From positions 1 to 64,000 of the forward strand of contig NZ_OBEA01000003.1 of the NCBI RefSeq assembly GCF_900215355.1: a DNA stretch of 64,000 nt. The letters run 5' to 3'. The position numbers and the translations under genes are program-made. This DNA is from Pseudooceanicola antarcticus (lineage in GTDB: Bacteria > Pseudomonadota > Alphaproteobacteria > Rhodobacterales > Rhodobacteraceae). This document shows, piece after piece, positions 8,342-17,296 of this stretch; the first letter of the stretch is position 1, and each line of letters starts with the position of its first letter. The notes beneath the pieces are model-generated. The model made no database searches. It had not been told where the DNA came from and was given only the letters and a program-made list of their open reading frames with translations.

Positions 8342-9922
8342 TCAGCCCTCGACGAACTCGCCGGCCAGGGCGCGGTCGATCAGCGCCACGGTTTCCTGCA
8401 CGCCGTAGAGCGCGATGAAGCCGCCGAAACGCGGCCCCTGCTTGGCACCCAGAAGCACCTCGTAGAGGCACGAGAACCAGGCCTTCATCGGATCGAAGCG
8501 TTCGCGGCCGATGGTGTAGACTACGGATTGCAGCGCCTCGTCGCTCTCTTCGCCATCATAGGCCTTCAGCGCGTCGCGCAGCGCTTCCAGTGCCTCGATC
8601 TCGATGCCTTCGGCGGCGCGGAAGACTTTGCCCGGCTTCACGAAGTCATTGTAGTAGCGCACCGCGAAACCGGCGGCCTGATCGAGCTGCGGGTTGGTCT
8701 CGGGGCTGGCCTCCGGCGCGTAGCGGCGGATGAAGCCCCAGAGGGTTTCCTTGTCCTCTGCGCCCGAGACGGAGGCCAGGTTCAGCAGCATCGAGAAGGG
8801 CACCACCATGTCCGAGGCGGGCACGTTGTGGCCGTGGATGTGGAACACCGGGTTGGCCAGGCGGGCCTTGGCGTCCTGTTCCGCATAGGCGCGCAGCTGC
8901 TGGTGGTATTCGTCCATCGCCTTGGGGATGACATCGAAATACAGCCGCTTGGCGGTCTTCGGCTTCAGGAACATGAAGTAGCTGAGGCTCTCGGTCGAGG
9001 CATAGGTCAGCCATTCGTCGATCGAGATGCCGTTGCCCGAGGACTTCGAGATCTTCTGACCCTGGTCATCCAGGAAGAGCTCGTAGGTGAAATGCTCGGG
9101 CTTCTTGCCGCCGAGGATCTCGCAGATGCGGTCGTAGATCGGCGTGTTGGTGCTGTGGTCCTTGCCGTACATCTCGAAGTCGACGCCAAGCGCGGCCCAG
9201 CGGGCGCCGAAGTCGGGCTTCCACTGCAGCTTCACGTTGCCGCCGGTGACGGGCAGGGTCCACTCCTTGCCGTCCTCGTCGTCGAAGGTGATGGTGTAAT
9301 CATCCTTGTTGACCGACTTCATCGGCACATAGAGGACGCGGCCGGTCTCGGGGTGGATCGGCAGGAAGATCGAATAGGTCGCCGCGCGCTCTTCACGCAG
9401 GGACTTCAGCATCACCTTCATCACGTCATCGTACTTGTCGACAGCGCGCTTCAGCACCTCGTCGAATTGGCCCGACTTGTAGAATTCGGTGGCCGAGTAG
9501 AACTCGTACTCGAACCCGAAGGTATCGAGGAAACGGCGCAGCATGGCGTTGTTGTGGTCGCCGAAACTGTCGTGGGTCTCGAACGGGTCGTAGACCGAGG
9601 TCAGCGGCTTCTGGATGTCTTCCTTCAGGCGCTCCTGGTTGGGCACGTTGCCGGGGATCTTGCGCATGCCGTCCATGTCATCGCTGAAGCAGATGAGCCG
9701 GGTGGGAATATCGCTGATCACCTCGAAGGCGCGGCGGATCATCGTGGTGCGCAGCACCTCGCCGAAGGTTCCGATATGGGGCAGGCCGGAGGGGCCGTAG
9801 CCCGTCTCGAACAGCACGTAGCCCTTCTCCGGCGCCTTCTTCTCATACCGTTTGGCGAGGCGGCGGGCCTCTTCGAAAGGCCATGCTTTCGATTCCAATG
9901 CGGCTTGGCGCAGTTCGGACAT
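8342..9922 (-). CDS. lysK: Lysyl-tRNA synthetase, class I
   Basis: The 526-residue protein is a class I LysRS, which charges tRNA-Lys with lysine using ATP in the cytosol. The HIGH-like motif appears in [12 protein letters not shown] (about residues 45-56) and the KMSKS-like motif as KISKSSGNG. Between them are [14 protein letters not shown] and the catalytic-domain [13 protein letters not shown] segment. Most bacteria use an unrelated class II enzyme; class I is usual in archaea and in many alphaproteobacteria. Only this one is seen here. The start is preceded by AAGGAGAC. It is divergent from the TerB gene across 127 bases, which must hold both promoters. Confidence 0.96.
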   Translation of the reverse strand: MSELRQAALESKAWPFEEARRLAKRYEKKAPEKGYVLFETGYGPSGLPHIGTFGEVLRTTMIRRAFEVISDIPTRLICFSDDMDGMRKIPGNVPNQERLKEDIQKPLTSVYDPFETHDSFGDHNNAMLRRFLDTFGFEYEFYSATEFYKSGQFDEVLKRAVDKYDDVMKVMLKSLREERAATYSIFLPIHPETGRVLYVPMKSVNKDDYTITFDDEDGKEWTLPVTGGNVKLQWKPDFGARWAALGVDFEMYGKDHSTNTPIYDRICEILGGKKPEHFTYELFLDDQGQKISKSSGNGISIDEWLTYASTESLSYFMFLKPKTAKRLYFDVIPKAMDEYHQQLRAYAEQDAKARLANPVFHIHGHNVPASDMVVPFSMLLNLASVSGAEDKETLWGFIRRYAPEASPETNPQLDQAAGFAVRYYNDFVKPGKVFRAAEGIEIEALEALRDALKAYDGEESDEALQSVVYTIGRERFDPMKAWFSCLYEVLLGAKQGPRFGGFIALYGVQETVALIDRALAGEFVEG

Positions 9923-10049
9923 GTCGGGTCTCCTTGAGGATTCGGCCTCATACGGGCACCGGGCTTCCTATTGTGCATGGGCCGAGGGGTCAATATTGTG
10001 ACGCCTGAAGGCCTGTAAGGCCCCTGGATACTCACGTGAAGGATAGCAG

Positions 10050-10475
10050 ATGCCCACCGATATCGAGCATTCCCTGTCGGCTCAGGACTGCCTTGTCCTG
10101 CTGATGATCGCCGTCTCGGTTTCGGACGAGAATGTCCGCACCGCCGAGCTGATCAAGATCGAGAGCCAGGTGAACACCCTGCCGGTCTTCGGCACCTATG
10201 ACGACAGCCGGATCAAGCAGATGTCCTCGATCGTCTTCGACCTCTTCTCGGAGGAGGACGGGCTGGATGCGCTCTTCGGTCTGATCCGCGAGAACCTGCC
10301 CGAACGTCTCTTCGAGACCGCCTATGCGCTGGCCTGCGACGTGGCTGCCGCCGATGGCACCCTGCGCGAAAGCGAGCTGCGCCTGCTGGAAGAGATCCGC
10401 TACGAGCTGGACATCGACCGCCTGCATGCCGCCGCCATCGAACGCGGCGCCCGTGCGCGGCACCTGACCGAATAG
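10050..10475 (+). CDS. TerB-family tellurite resistance-like protein
   Basis: The 141-residue all-alpha protein fits the TerB (DUF533/TerB-like) family. It has two helical repeats, each with an acidic D/E-rich motif: VSVSDENVRTAEL near the start and AAADGTLRESELRLLEEI near residues 101-118. The acidic clusters are the proposed metal-binding sites in TerB. Its role in tellurite resistance is by family name only; no other ter genes are nearby. It is cytosolic, with no signal peptide. The gene is alone on the plus strand, divergent from lysK, and followed by a perfect 9-bp hairpin at 10510-10530. Confidence 0.85.
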   Translation: MPTDIEHSLSAQDCLVLLMIAVSVSDENVRTAELIKIESQVNTLPVFGTYDDSRIKQMSSIVFDLFSEEDGLDALFGLIRENLPERLFETAYALACDVAAADGTLRESELRLLEEIRYELDIDRLHAAAIERGARARHLTE

Positions 10476-10509
10476 GCGGGGGCTTCGCCGCCCCGGCGGG
10501 CGGAAGGTG

Positions 10510-10530
10510 TCAGGGCTGAAACAGCCCTGA
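10510..10530 (+). terminator. Possible terminator after terB-like gene
   Basis: TCAGGGCTG and CAGCCCTGA form a perfect nine-pair stem around AAA, 35 bases past the stop codon. A T-tract is missing, so this is a weak call. Confidence 0.4.
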
Positions 10531-10655
10531 GCGGGAGCTTGCCATCGGTCTGCGTATTGTCGCCGGGGGAACGGGGTCTGGAATACCCGTATTGATCGCG
10601 GCGGCATTTGCCCCACATGTTACTTATGACATTGTTTCAGCATAAGTTTCCCGCC

Positions 10656-10811
10656 ATGCGACGCCTTTTCCTGGTCCTCGGACTGGCCCTTCTCTGCATC
10701 GCGCCGATCGTCGGTGCGATGACCAAGTCCTCTGACCTTTCCGCCGAACCCATGTCGGCTGACACCTCGGAGCTTGTCAGCCCGCTGGAAAGCGATCAGG
10801 CAGAGCCGTAA
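10656..10811 (+). CDS. Possible small exported or membrane peptide
   Basis: This open frame encodes 51 residues: MRRLFLVLGLALLCIAPIVGA, a convincing signal or membrane segment, then a short acidic Ser-rich tail. The hydrophobic start is what makes a real gene plausible. Against it, no clear ribosome site precedes ATG 10656, and the last 16 bases overlap the 3' end of dacB on the other strand. In-frame ATGs at 10608 and 10617 are alternatives. Function unknown. Confidence 0.35.
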   Translation: MRRLFLVLGLALLCIAPIVGAMTKSSDLSAEPMSADTSELVSPLESDQAEP

Positions 10812-12334
10812 ACTTGGCTCCACCGCAGTAGAAGCGCCTGCTGCAGGCGGCGGGCGCGGGCGGTCCAGGTCCGGCCCCCGCGCGGTCTTTCGCGCTCTGC
10901 CCGGCTGAGGGCATCGCGGCGCGGCACATCCCCTGACAGGATGGCGAAGGCATAGCTGCCCCCCGCGCGGCTGTCGGCATAGCCCGCTAGCCCGCTGACG
11001 AAGTTCAGCGTGCCGGTCTTGCCCACCACGGTCAGACCGGGACGAGAAACCTTGCGCCCCTGTTCATCCATCAGCACCACGTCCTTCAGGATCGGTTGCA
11101 GCCGCTGGCTGACACCGGGGGCAGAGAGCATCCGCACCAGCGCTTCGGTGGGGAAGCGCGAGGCATCGCCCAGGCCCGAGTGATCGACCATGGCCACACC
11201 GCTCAGCCCGTATCTTTCCGCCGCCCATTGGCTCATCGCCCGCGCCGAGGCGGGGATCGAGCTCGGGCGTCCGCTGGCACGGGTCGTGGCAGACAGGCCC
11301 AAAAGTTCGGCAGTCAGATTGTTGGAATAGCGCAGCATCAGCCGGGCGATCTCTCCCAGCTGTGGGCTTTCGTGACGGGCGATCTCGGTCATGCCCTGCG
11401 GCAGTTGGCGCAGGGGCTCTGGCGTCTTCAGCACCAGCCCGCCGGAACGGGCGAGGGTGGCGAAGACTTCGGCGGCATAGGCGGCGGGCCGGCGGACGGG
11501 CAGCCAGCGCGCCCCGCCCTTGCCAAGCGCTTCGCGCGAGACGGTCCATTCATCGCGGCCGCCGCGGTCTGCATAGGTATAGACCGGGCTCGACCTGTCG
11601 GCGATCTGCATCGAGGCGATCTGCACGGCGGGGCGGTACTTCTTGGTGCGGGCCTCCATGGTGACCCGCCACTTGCCGCCCTCGGGCTTCCACTCGAAAT
11701 GCACCCGGTTGTAGTTCAGGTTCAGCGCCGAGACGCCGGGGTTGTAGCCCAGGTGGTCGGGCTGGCTGGCGTCGATCAGCCGGGCTTCGGGCAGGGCGCT
11801 GCCGTGGTAGTAGAACTTGCCCGCCACCTCGCGCAGGCCGGCGGACTTCATCCGCGCGGCGATACCCGCCAGGTCGGTGGTGTCGAGCCCCGGATCGCCG
11901 CCGCCGACCAGGATCAGGTCTCCGTCCAGGCGACCGTTGCGCAGCGGGCCCGTGGCCATGAGGCGGGTGGCGAAGCGGTGCTTCGGCCCCAGGACCTCGA
12001 GCGCATAGAGCGCGGTCAGGCACTTGCCGACACTTGCCGGCGGCAGCGAGGCCTCGGGGGCGTGGCTTTCCAGCAGCGGCGCGTTCGGCGCATCGCCGAC
12101 CCGCGCCAGGGCAAAGCTTGAGATGCCGGTCACTCCGGCCTCTGCCAGCAGGGTCTCGGCCGGGGTCGCCTCTTCGGCGCCCAGCCCCTCGGGGCGCAGC
12201 CTGGGACGGAGAGACGAGGCCGGCGCCGCCGCAAGGAGCGGCCGGGCAAATCCGGCTAGCAGGGTTCCCAGGAAAAGGCGTCGGGGCAATTTCATCATCA
12301 TCAATGCGGGTTTGTCGTGACTTCCCAAGGACAT
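10796..12334 (-). CDS. dacB: D-alanyl-D-alanine carboxypeptidase/endopeptidase (PBP4, peptidase S13)
   Basis: The 512-residue enzyme removes the terminal D-Ala from, or cuts cross-links in, peptidoglycan in the periplasm. Family motifs are in the expected order: SxxK as Ser101-Val-Gly-Lys104, SxN as Ser-Asn-Asn in YSNNLTAELLG, and KTG in VVGKTGTLNF. The N-terminus has LPRRLFLGTLLAGFA followed by Ala-rich sequence, a Tat-like twin-arginine signal. The start may be ATG 12334 or one of three ATGs at 12301-12295, which lie closer to the signal. It follows nadD by 21 bases and probably shares its transcript. Confidence 0.92.
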   Translation of the reverse strand: MSLGSHDKPALMMMKLPRRLFLGTLLAGFARPLLAAAPASSLRPRLRPEGLGAEEATPAETLLAEAGVTGISSFALARVGDAPNAPLLESHAPEASLPPASVGKCLTALYALEVLGPKHRFATRLMATGPLRNGRLDGDLILVGGGDPGLDTTDLAGIAARMKSAGLREVAGKFYYHGSALPEARLIDASQPDHLGYNPGVSALNLNYNRVHFEWKPEGGKWRVTMEARTKKYRPAVQIASMQIADRSSPVYTYADRGGRDEWTVSREALGKGGARWLPVRRPAAYAAEVFATLARSGGLVLKTPEPLRQLPQGMTEIARHESPQLGEIARLMLRYSNNLTAELLGLSATTRASGRPSSIPASARAMSQWAAERYGLSGVAMVDHSGLGDASRFPTEALVRMLSAPGVSQRLQPILKDVVLMDEQGRKVSRPGLTVVGKTGTLNFVSGLAGYADSRAGGSYAFAILSGDVPRRDALSRAERERPRGGRTWTARARRLQQALLLRWSQVYGSA

Positions 12335-12355
12335 CTCTAAACGCCGCGCCCCCTT

Positions 12356-12991
12356 TCAGGCAAGCTTGGTGGTGGGGCGATCTTCGCTGCCGCGCCATTC
12401 GCCTCGGGCGCGGATCTCGGACGAGGAGATGTCGCGCATCGGCATGTCGACGAAACACCAGGCCGGGGCCGCCAGGCCGCCCAGGCCGTGGCTTTCCGCA
12501 TCGCGCACCCTGGCCTCGCGGGCGATGCGCGCGGTGCGGGAGTTGCGCGCGGGCAGGCGCTCTCCGGGGCGGGCAAGGACGCCGATGGGCACATTGGCGA
12601 GAATCCAGCGCCATTCCTGCCAGCGGTCGAACTGCACCAGGTTGTCGGCCCCCATGAGCCAGGTGAAGGCGACACCGGGATAGAGCCTTTTCAGGGCGCG
12701 CAGGCTGTGGGCGGTGTAGCGGCTGCCGAGGCGGGCCTCGATATCGGTGACGTCGACCCTGGGGTGGCGCATCAGCGCGCGGGCGGCCTGCATCCGCTCT
12801 TCCAGCGGCGCGGGGCCGTCCTTCTTCAGCGGGTTGCCTGGGCTGACCAGCCACCAGACCCGATCCAGGCGGAACCGCTTCAGGGCTTCGCGGGTGATAT
12901 GCACATGGCCCTCGTGGGCCGGGTCGAAGGACCCGCCCAGAAGCCCGATCCTCTGGCCGGGACGCGCAATGGGACAGCGGTGAAGGGGCAC
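12356..12991 (-). CDS. nadD: Nicotinate-nucleotide adenylyltransferase
   Basis: The 211-residue protein joins nicotinate mononucleotide to ATP to give deamido-NAD, a late step of NAD synthesis in the cytosol. The nucleotidyltransferase motif [14 protein letters not shown] (about residues 19-32) includes the (H/T)xGH element, and the C-terminal [10 protein letters not shown] is the usual ISSTxIR motif. The length is normal. It lies between the AI-2E exporter gene (105-base gap) and dacB (21-base gap) on the minus strand; here the neighbour is a cell-wall gene and not the more usual rsfS/rlmH partners. Confidence 0.95.
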   Translation of the reverse strand: MPLHRCPIARPGQRIGLLGGSFDPAHEGHVHITREALKRFRLDRVWWLVSPGNPLKKDGPAPLEERMQAARALMRHPRVDVTDIEARLGSRYTAHSLRALKRLYPGVAFTWLMGADNLVQFDRWQEWRWILANVPIGVLARPGERLPARNSRTARIAREARVRDAESHGLGGLAAPAWCFVDMPMRDISSSEIRARGEWRGSEDRPTTKLA

Positions 12992-13096
12992 CGGCTTCTC
13001 CTGCCTGATACCCGGCGCGCATGGGCTGGCGGCCCAGGATCGTCGGCGGGATCGTTGTCGGTTACCTGCGGATTTGCGCCGGAAGCGGGTGCAAAG

Positions 13097-14239
13097 TCAA
13101 ACCCCGCGCCGTTGCCGGGCCCGGCTGCCCCTCCGCCGGGGCGAGCGGCCCTCGAGGAAGAGGCCGATGTTGCTCAGCGCCGGGATGTTGTCGCAAAGCA
13201 CCTTGGCCATGACGAGCAGAGGCACTGCCAGCACCGCCCCCGCGGCGCCCCAGAGCCAGGCCCAGAAGACCACGGCCAGGAAGACCGAGGCGGCGTTCAG
13301 CTGCAGGTGCCGACCGACCAGCCAGGGCGTGATCATCTGCCCCTCGATAGACGTCAGCACCATGTAGACCAGCGGCACCAGCAGGGCCGCGCCAGTGCTG
13401 TCATAGGTCACGAGCGCCACGGCACCCGCCACGAACATGCCGATCATCGCGCCGAGATAGGGCAGGTAGTTCAGCAGGAAGGCGGCCACGCCCCAGAGCA
13501 GCGCATAGGGCATCCCCATCAGGTGCATGGCCAGCCCGATGCAGATCCCCAGCACCGCGTTGATCGTCGTGATCGCGGCCAGGTAGCGCGACACCTGCCG
13601 CTCCACGTCACGAGAGATCCGCGCCGCCCGACGCTTGCGCGAGAAATCGGGGAAGGCCTTCACCAGCCGGCTGCGGAAGGCATCGCCCATCGAAAGCAGG
13701 AACATGGCAAAGAGCAGCGCCACCGCCAGCACCGTCCCCGAGGTCGCCAGCGACCCGAGCGCGGTCTGCAGAAGCCCCGTCGCCGGAGAGACCACGATGG
13801 TATCTTCGTTGCTGCCATCGGCATTGCCCGATGCCATCTGGCTCATCTCCTCGGACGCCTGTTTCAGGCGCTCGAAGTTATGCAGCACGTGCCAGAGCTT
13901 GCGCCGCACCTCCTCCTGGATCTCGGGGGCGTCGCGCATCAGGGTCTCGGCCGGCATGCGCAGGGCATAGAGGCCCAGGATCGACACCAGCCCGATGGTC
14001 ACGATCAGCCCGACCGCAGACACGCCATCGGGCACGCCCTTGCGGCCCAGCCAGCGCACCACCGGCGTCAGGGTCAGCGCGATGAGGAAGCCCAGCACCA
14101 CGGGCAGCACCATGGTGCGAGCCATGTAGAGCGACCAGAGAAGGAAGAGCGCCAGAAGGGCCCAGAGCAGGATCTCGATTCTGCGCAGGCCGGGGGAGAC
14201 GCCCGGTTCGGGCGCTGCGACGGTTTCGACTTCTGACAT
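13097..14239 (-). CDS. AI-2E/PerM family membrane transporter
   Basis: The 380-residue protein has about eight membrane segments: two near residues 23-60, one near 75-95, a long soluble stretch (about 100-160), then five more. It carries the family marks NYLPYLGAMIGM and EGQMITPWLVGRHLQLNAASVFLAVVFW. The family exports autoinducer-2-like molecules, Na+/H+ or other solutes in different bacteria, so the substrate here is open. The C-terminus is basic (RSPRRRGSRARQRRGV). The start at 14239 has AGGGGGATCCC in front. It lies 69 bases after the VOC gene and may share its transcript. Confidence 0.88.
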   Translation of the reverse strand: MSEVETVAAPEPGVSPGLRRIEILLWALLALFLLWSLYMARTMVLPVVLGFLIALTLTPVVRWLGRKGVPDGVSAVGLIVTIGLVSILGLYALRMPAETLMRDAPEIQEEVRRKLWHVLHNFERLKQASEEMSQMASGNADGSNEDTIVVSPATGLLQTALGSLATSGTVLAVALLFAMFLLSMGDAFRSRLVKAFPDFSRKRRAARISRDVERQVSRYLAAITTINAVLGICIGLAMHLMGMPYALLWGVAAFLLNYLPYLGAMIGMFVAGAVALVTYDSTGAALLVPLVYMVLTSIEGQMITPWLVGRHLQLNAASVFLAVVFWAWLWGAAGAVLAVPLLVMAKVLCDNIPALSNIGLFLEGRSPRRRGSRARQRRGV

Positions 14240-14308
14240 GGGATCCCCCTGCTGACACGAGGGGTCAACGCGCGGCCGGTGGGCGCGGTTCCTCTGCGCC
14301 GGGGGCGC

Positions 14309-14704
14309 TCAGTCGCAGTTGATCATCCAGGGCACGCCGAACTTGTCACGACAGGTGCCGAAGCCCCGCGCCCAGAAGGTGGGGCCGAAGCCCGAAGTGT
14401 CCTCTCCCTCGCCGGAGAGGGTGAGATGGATCAGCCGGGCCTGGTCCAGGTCCTCGAACTCCAATTCGATGGCGAAACCCGAGATGTCGGGCAGCACGCC
14501 CGGCTCCCAGCTGTCGGCCACCATGATGTCCTGCCCCATCACGCAGATCCGGCCATGCATGATCCTCCGGTGCAGCGAGACCTGCTCGGGCGGCTCGGGC
14601 ATCTCGCCCAGTGTCAGCAATTGTTCAATCGGGGTCCGGAAGATCCGGGCATAATAGTCGAGCGCGGCACGCGCCTCGCCGTCGAAATAGAGATAAATGG
14701 CCAT
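14309..14704 (-). CDS. VOC/PhnB-like glyoxalase-fold protein
   Basis: The 131-residue protein fits the PhnB-like branch of the vicinal-oxygen-chelate superfamily: LYFDGEARAALDYYARIF at the start, a central HGRICVMGQDIMVAD strand, and the C-terminal WARGFGTCRDKFGVPWMINC signature. Proteins of this branch often lack proven enzyme activity. I chose ATG 14704, with CAGGAG upstream, since it begins exactly at the conserved AIYLYFDG strand. It is divergent from ychF with 122 bases between the starts. Cytosolic; substrate unknown. Confidence 0.85.
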   Translation of the reverse strand: MAIYLYFDGEARAALDYYARIFRTPIEQLLTLGEMPEPPEQVSLHRRIMHGRICVMGQDIMVADSWEPGVLPDISGFAIELEFEDLDQARLIHLTLSGEGEDTSGFGPTFWARGFGTCRDKFGVPWMINCD

Positions 14705-14826
14705 CCTGCACCTGCCGGTTCTCCTGAAGGAGACCGCTCCACACAACCTACACGATAGCACGGATCGACTTGCGGCAAAGCCCCTTGGATTCTATGAGGC
14801 GCAGGACACAAAGGAGTATGAGCGTC

Positions 14827-15924
14827 ATGGGCTTCAGGATGGGCATCGTGGGTCTGCCGAATGTCGGCAAGTCGACCCTCTTCAACGCGCTGACCAAAAC
14901 CGCCGCGGCCCAGGCCGCAAACTTCCCCTTCTGCACGATCGAACCGAACGTGGGCGAGGTGAACGTGCCGGACAAGCGTCTGGACACGCTGGCCGAAATC
15001 GCCGGCTCGAAACAGATCATCCCGGCGCGGATGACCTTCGTCGATATCGCGGGCCTGGTGAAGGGCGCCAGCCAGGGTGAAGGTCTGGGCAACCAGTTCC
15101 TCGCCAACATCCGCGAGACCGATGCCATCGCCCATGTGCTGCGCTGCTTCGAGGATGGCGACATCACCCATGTCGACGGTCGCGTCGATCCGGTGGCCGA
15201 TGCCGAGGTGATCGAGACCGAGCTGATGCTCTCGGACCTCGAATCCATCGAGAAGCGCCGCGCCAACCTGGTGCGCAAGCTGAAGGGCAACGACAAGGAA
15301 GCACAGCAGCAGGACCGCCTGCTGGCCGCCGCCCAGGCCGCGCTGGAAGACGGCAAGCCGGCCCGCACGGTCGAGGTCGACGGCGAGGACCTGAAGGCTT
15401 GGAAGGGCCTGCAGCTGCTGACCACCAAGCCCGTGCTCTATGTCTGCAACGTGAACGAGGAAGACGCCGCCAAGGGCAACGACTTCTCTGCCGCGGTCCA
15501 GAAGATGGCCGCCGAGCAGGGTGCCGGCACCGTGCTGATCTCGGCCCGGATCGAGGAAGAGATCAGCCAACTCGACGCCGAAGAGGCCGAGATGTTCCTG
15601 GGCGAGATGGGCCTGGAAGAGGCGGGCCTGGATCGTCTGATCCGCGCCGGCTACGAGCTGCTCCACCTCGAAACCTATTTCACCGTCGGCCCGAAAGAGG
15701 CTCGCGCCTGGACCATCAAGCAGGGCACCATGGCGCCCCAGGCTGCCGGCGTGATCCACGGAGATTTCGAGAAGGGCTTCATCCGCGCCGAGACCATCGC
15801 CTATGACGATTACGTCGCCTGCAACGGCGAAGGCGGGGCCAAGGAGGCGGGCAAGATGCGCGCCGAGGGCAAGGCCTATCAGGTCAAGGACGGCGACGTG
15901 CTGCACTTCCTGTTCAACACCTGA
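14827..15924 (+). CDS. ychF: Redox-regulated ATPase YchF (Obg family)
   Basis: The 365-residue protein is a universal P-loop ATPase of the Obg group that binds ribosomes and is linked to translation and oxidative-stress control. The P-loop GLPNVGKST lies at about residues 8-16, the G3 motif DIAGLVKGAS follows, and the NVNEE segment replaces the usual NKxD, which explains the preference for ATP over GTP. The C-terminal TGS domain ends in DGDVLHFLFNT. ATG 14827 gives the normal MGF start and has AAGGAG ten bases upstream. A strong terminator follows at 15947-15980. Confidence 0.96.
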   Translation: MGFRMGIVGLPNVGKSTLFNALTKTAAAQAANFPFCTIEPNVGEVNVPDKRLDTLAEIAGSKQIIPARMTFVDIAGLVKGASQGEGLGNQFLANIRETDAIAHVLRCFEDGDITHVDGRVDPVADAEVIETELMLSDLESIEKRRANLVRKLKGNDKEAQQQDRLLAAAQAALEDGKPARTVEVDGEDLKAWKGLQLLTTKPVLYVCNVNEEDAAKGNDFSAAVQKMAAEQGAGTVLISARIEEEISQLDAEEAEMFLGEMGLEEAGLDRLIRAGYELLHLETYFTVGPKEARAWTIKQGTMAPQAAGVIHGDFEKGFIRAETIAYDDYVACNGEGGAKEAGKMRAEGKAYQVKDGDVLHFLFNT

Positions 15925-15946
15925 TCCCATCCGGACCGGACATGAA

Positions 15947-15980
15947 AACGCCCGCCCCCGCAAAGGGGCGGGCGTTCCGC
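15947..15980 (+). terminator. Terminator after ychF
   Basis: AACGCCCGCCCC and GGGGCGGGCGTT form a perfect 12-pair stem, preceded by GAAA and followed shortly by CTTTTC. On the minus strand it may also stop transcripts arriving from the SH3/DUF1236 gene. Confidence 0.85.
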
Positions 15981-16006
15981 TTTTCAAGGGGCCTTCCGGC
16001 CAAGGA

Positions 16007-16657
16007 TCAGCGCAGCACCTGCACGATGGTGCGATCCGTATCGACCAGCACCGGCTGACCGTTGACGTTGATGTAGCGGTAGTCGCTCTCGGGGATGGTC
16101 ACCAGCTGTGCACCCTCGGGGATGCCGGCGCCGACCACGACTTCACCGTTCATGTAGACCGGCTCGACCGGGTTGGACTTGACGTAGGTCACGGTCTCTT
16201 CCGGCACGGCAGAGGCACCGGCGGCGGTGCCCAGCAGGACGCCCGCGGCCACGGCAGCCGGGCCGCCGACCAGCGACATGGCCAGCGCGCCGCCGGTCAG
16301 GCCGCCGGCGGTGGCGGCATCGGCGCGGTTCTCTTCATTGACGTCAACGGTCTCCAGTTCGAGGCGCTGGATGTTGCCCTGGATGATCACCGGCTCGGAA
16401 TCCAGCGAGGCGGTCAGATAGGGGCTGTAGGCCCAACCCTGGTTGCCTTCAAAGGTCACCTTGCACCAGTCGATGGCGGTGGCGCATTGCTCGACCTCGA
16501 CGGCGGCTTCACCGGGGATCACGTCGATGATCTCGCCGCGCGGGCCGGGGTCGGCGCGCAGGTTCAGATCGGTGGTCGCCGTGGCGCTGGTCGAGGCCAT
16601 GGCGCTGGTTGCGGTCAGGATGGCGGCGGCGCTGAGGCCGAGGGTCTTGGCATACAT
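16007..16657 (-). CDS. Secreted SH3 / DUF1236 protein
   Basis: The 216-residue protein has a signal peptide (MYAKTLGLSAAAILTATSAMA), an SH3b-like domain at about residues 25-85 (LNLRADPGPRGEIIDVIP and WCKVTFEGNQGWAYSPYL), an Ala/Gly-rich linker with a hydrophobic stretch (about 120-150), and a C-terminal DUF1236 domain ending in YRYINVNGQPVLVDTDRTIV. SH3b domains often bind peptidoglycan, so a periplasmic cell-wall role is likely but unproven. ATG 16657 is preceded by GGAAGGAC and starts exactly at the signal peptide. The gene converges with ychF across the shared terminator. Confidence 0.85.
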   Translation of the reverse strand: MYAKTLGLSAAAILTATSAMASTSATATTDLNLRADPGPRGEIIDVIPGEAAVEVEQCATAIDWCKVTFEGNQGWAYSPYLTASLDSEPVIIQGNIQRLELETVDVNEENRADAATAGGLTGGALAMSLVGGPAAVAAGVLLGTAAGASAVPEETVTYVKSNPVEPVYMNGEVVVGAGIPEGAQLVTIPESDYRYINVNGQPVLVDTDRTIVQVLR

Positions 16658-16921
16658 GGGATATGTCCTTCCGTTGCTGTGGCCCTGCTGGGGGCTGTTC
16701 CGAGGCGGATCGCTCCGCCCTTGCACAGCCACACAACGGTGCCCCGCGCTCGCCGGTTCCTGCGGCCCCTGCCGCACCCGGCGGAACCCTGCCGGGGGAG
16801 GGGGCGCAAGCGGCCCGCGAAAGAACGATATAATCGAGCTGAGCCAAGGGTTTGCACCCTGATCCGCACTTGTAACAGTTTTCACTTGTTTTCCGCCGCC
16901 CTGCCGCATAGACACACCGGC

Positions 16922-17011
16922 GGAGACGTGGCCGAGTGGTCGAAGGCGCTCCCCTGCTAAGGGAGTAGGCGGGAAACCGTCTCGAGGGTTCGAATCCCTT
17001 CGTCTCCGCCA
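16922..17011 (+). tRNA. tRNA-Ser (GCT)
   Basis: The sequence folds as a 90-base class II tRNA: acceptor GGAGACG pairs with CGTCTCC, the anticodon loop CTGCTAA carries GCT, a long variable arm follows, the T-loop is GTTCGAATC, the discriminator base is G, and CCA is encoded. Confidence 0.97.
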
Positions 17012-17037
17012 TCAAACATGTAGAATAGCTTTGATTG

Positions 17038-17060
17038 GGTCGCCTTGGGCGGCCTTTTTC
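17038..17060 (+). terminator. Terminator after tRNA-Ser
   Basis: GGTCGCC and GGCGGCC pair (one G-T) around TTG and run into TTTTTCTTT, about 27 bases past the tRNA end. Confidence 0.7.
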
Positions 17061-17264
17061 TTTGCTCATCAGGTACTTGCCGGATGGAAGACCGTCGGGC
17101 GCTGATCATGTCGGGTGTCCGCACGGCTCTAGGCCCATCGTCGTCCGAACATGATCCAGGTCGCCACCCGGCCGTGCGTTGCCAAGCGGTGGCACGAAAC
17201 GCCAAGTCTGGATGCTCCATCACTCCGCTCTCAGATTTCCAGGCTTGCCACAGGCGATCTCGTT

Positions 17265-17282
17265 TGATAATGCGCTTAATCA
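17265..17282 (+). promoter_or_regulatory. Putative LacI-family operator 1
   Basis: TGATAATGCGCTTAATCA is an 18-bp inverted repeat with seven of nine positions matching between half-sites and the central GC step typical of LacI-family operators. It lies 15 bases before the GTG start of the regulator gene, so it probably gives autoregulation. A 16/18 match lies at 18410. Confidence 0.6.
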
Positions 17283-17296
17283 GGGAGAGAGAAACC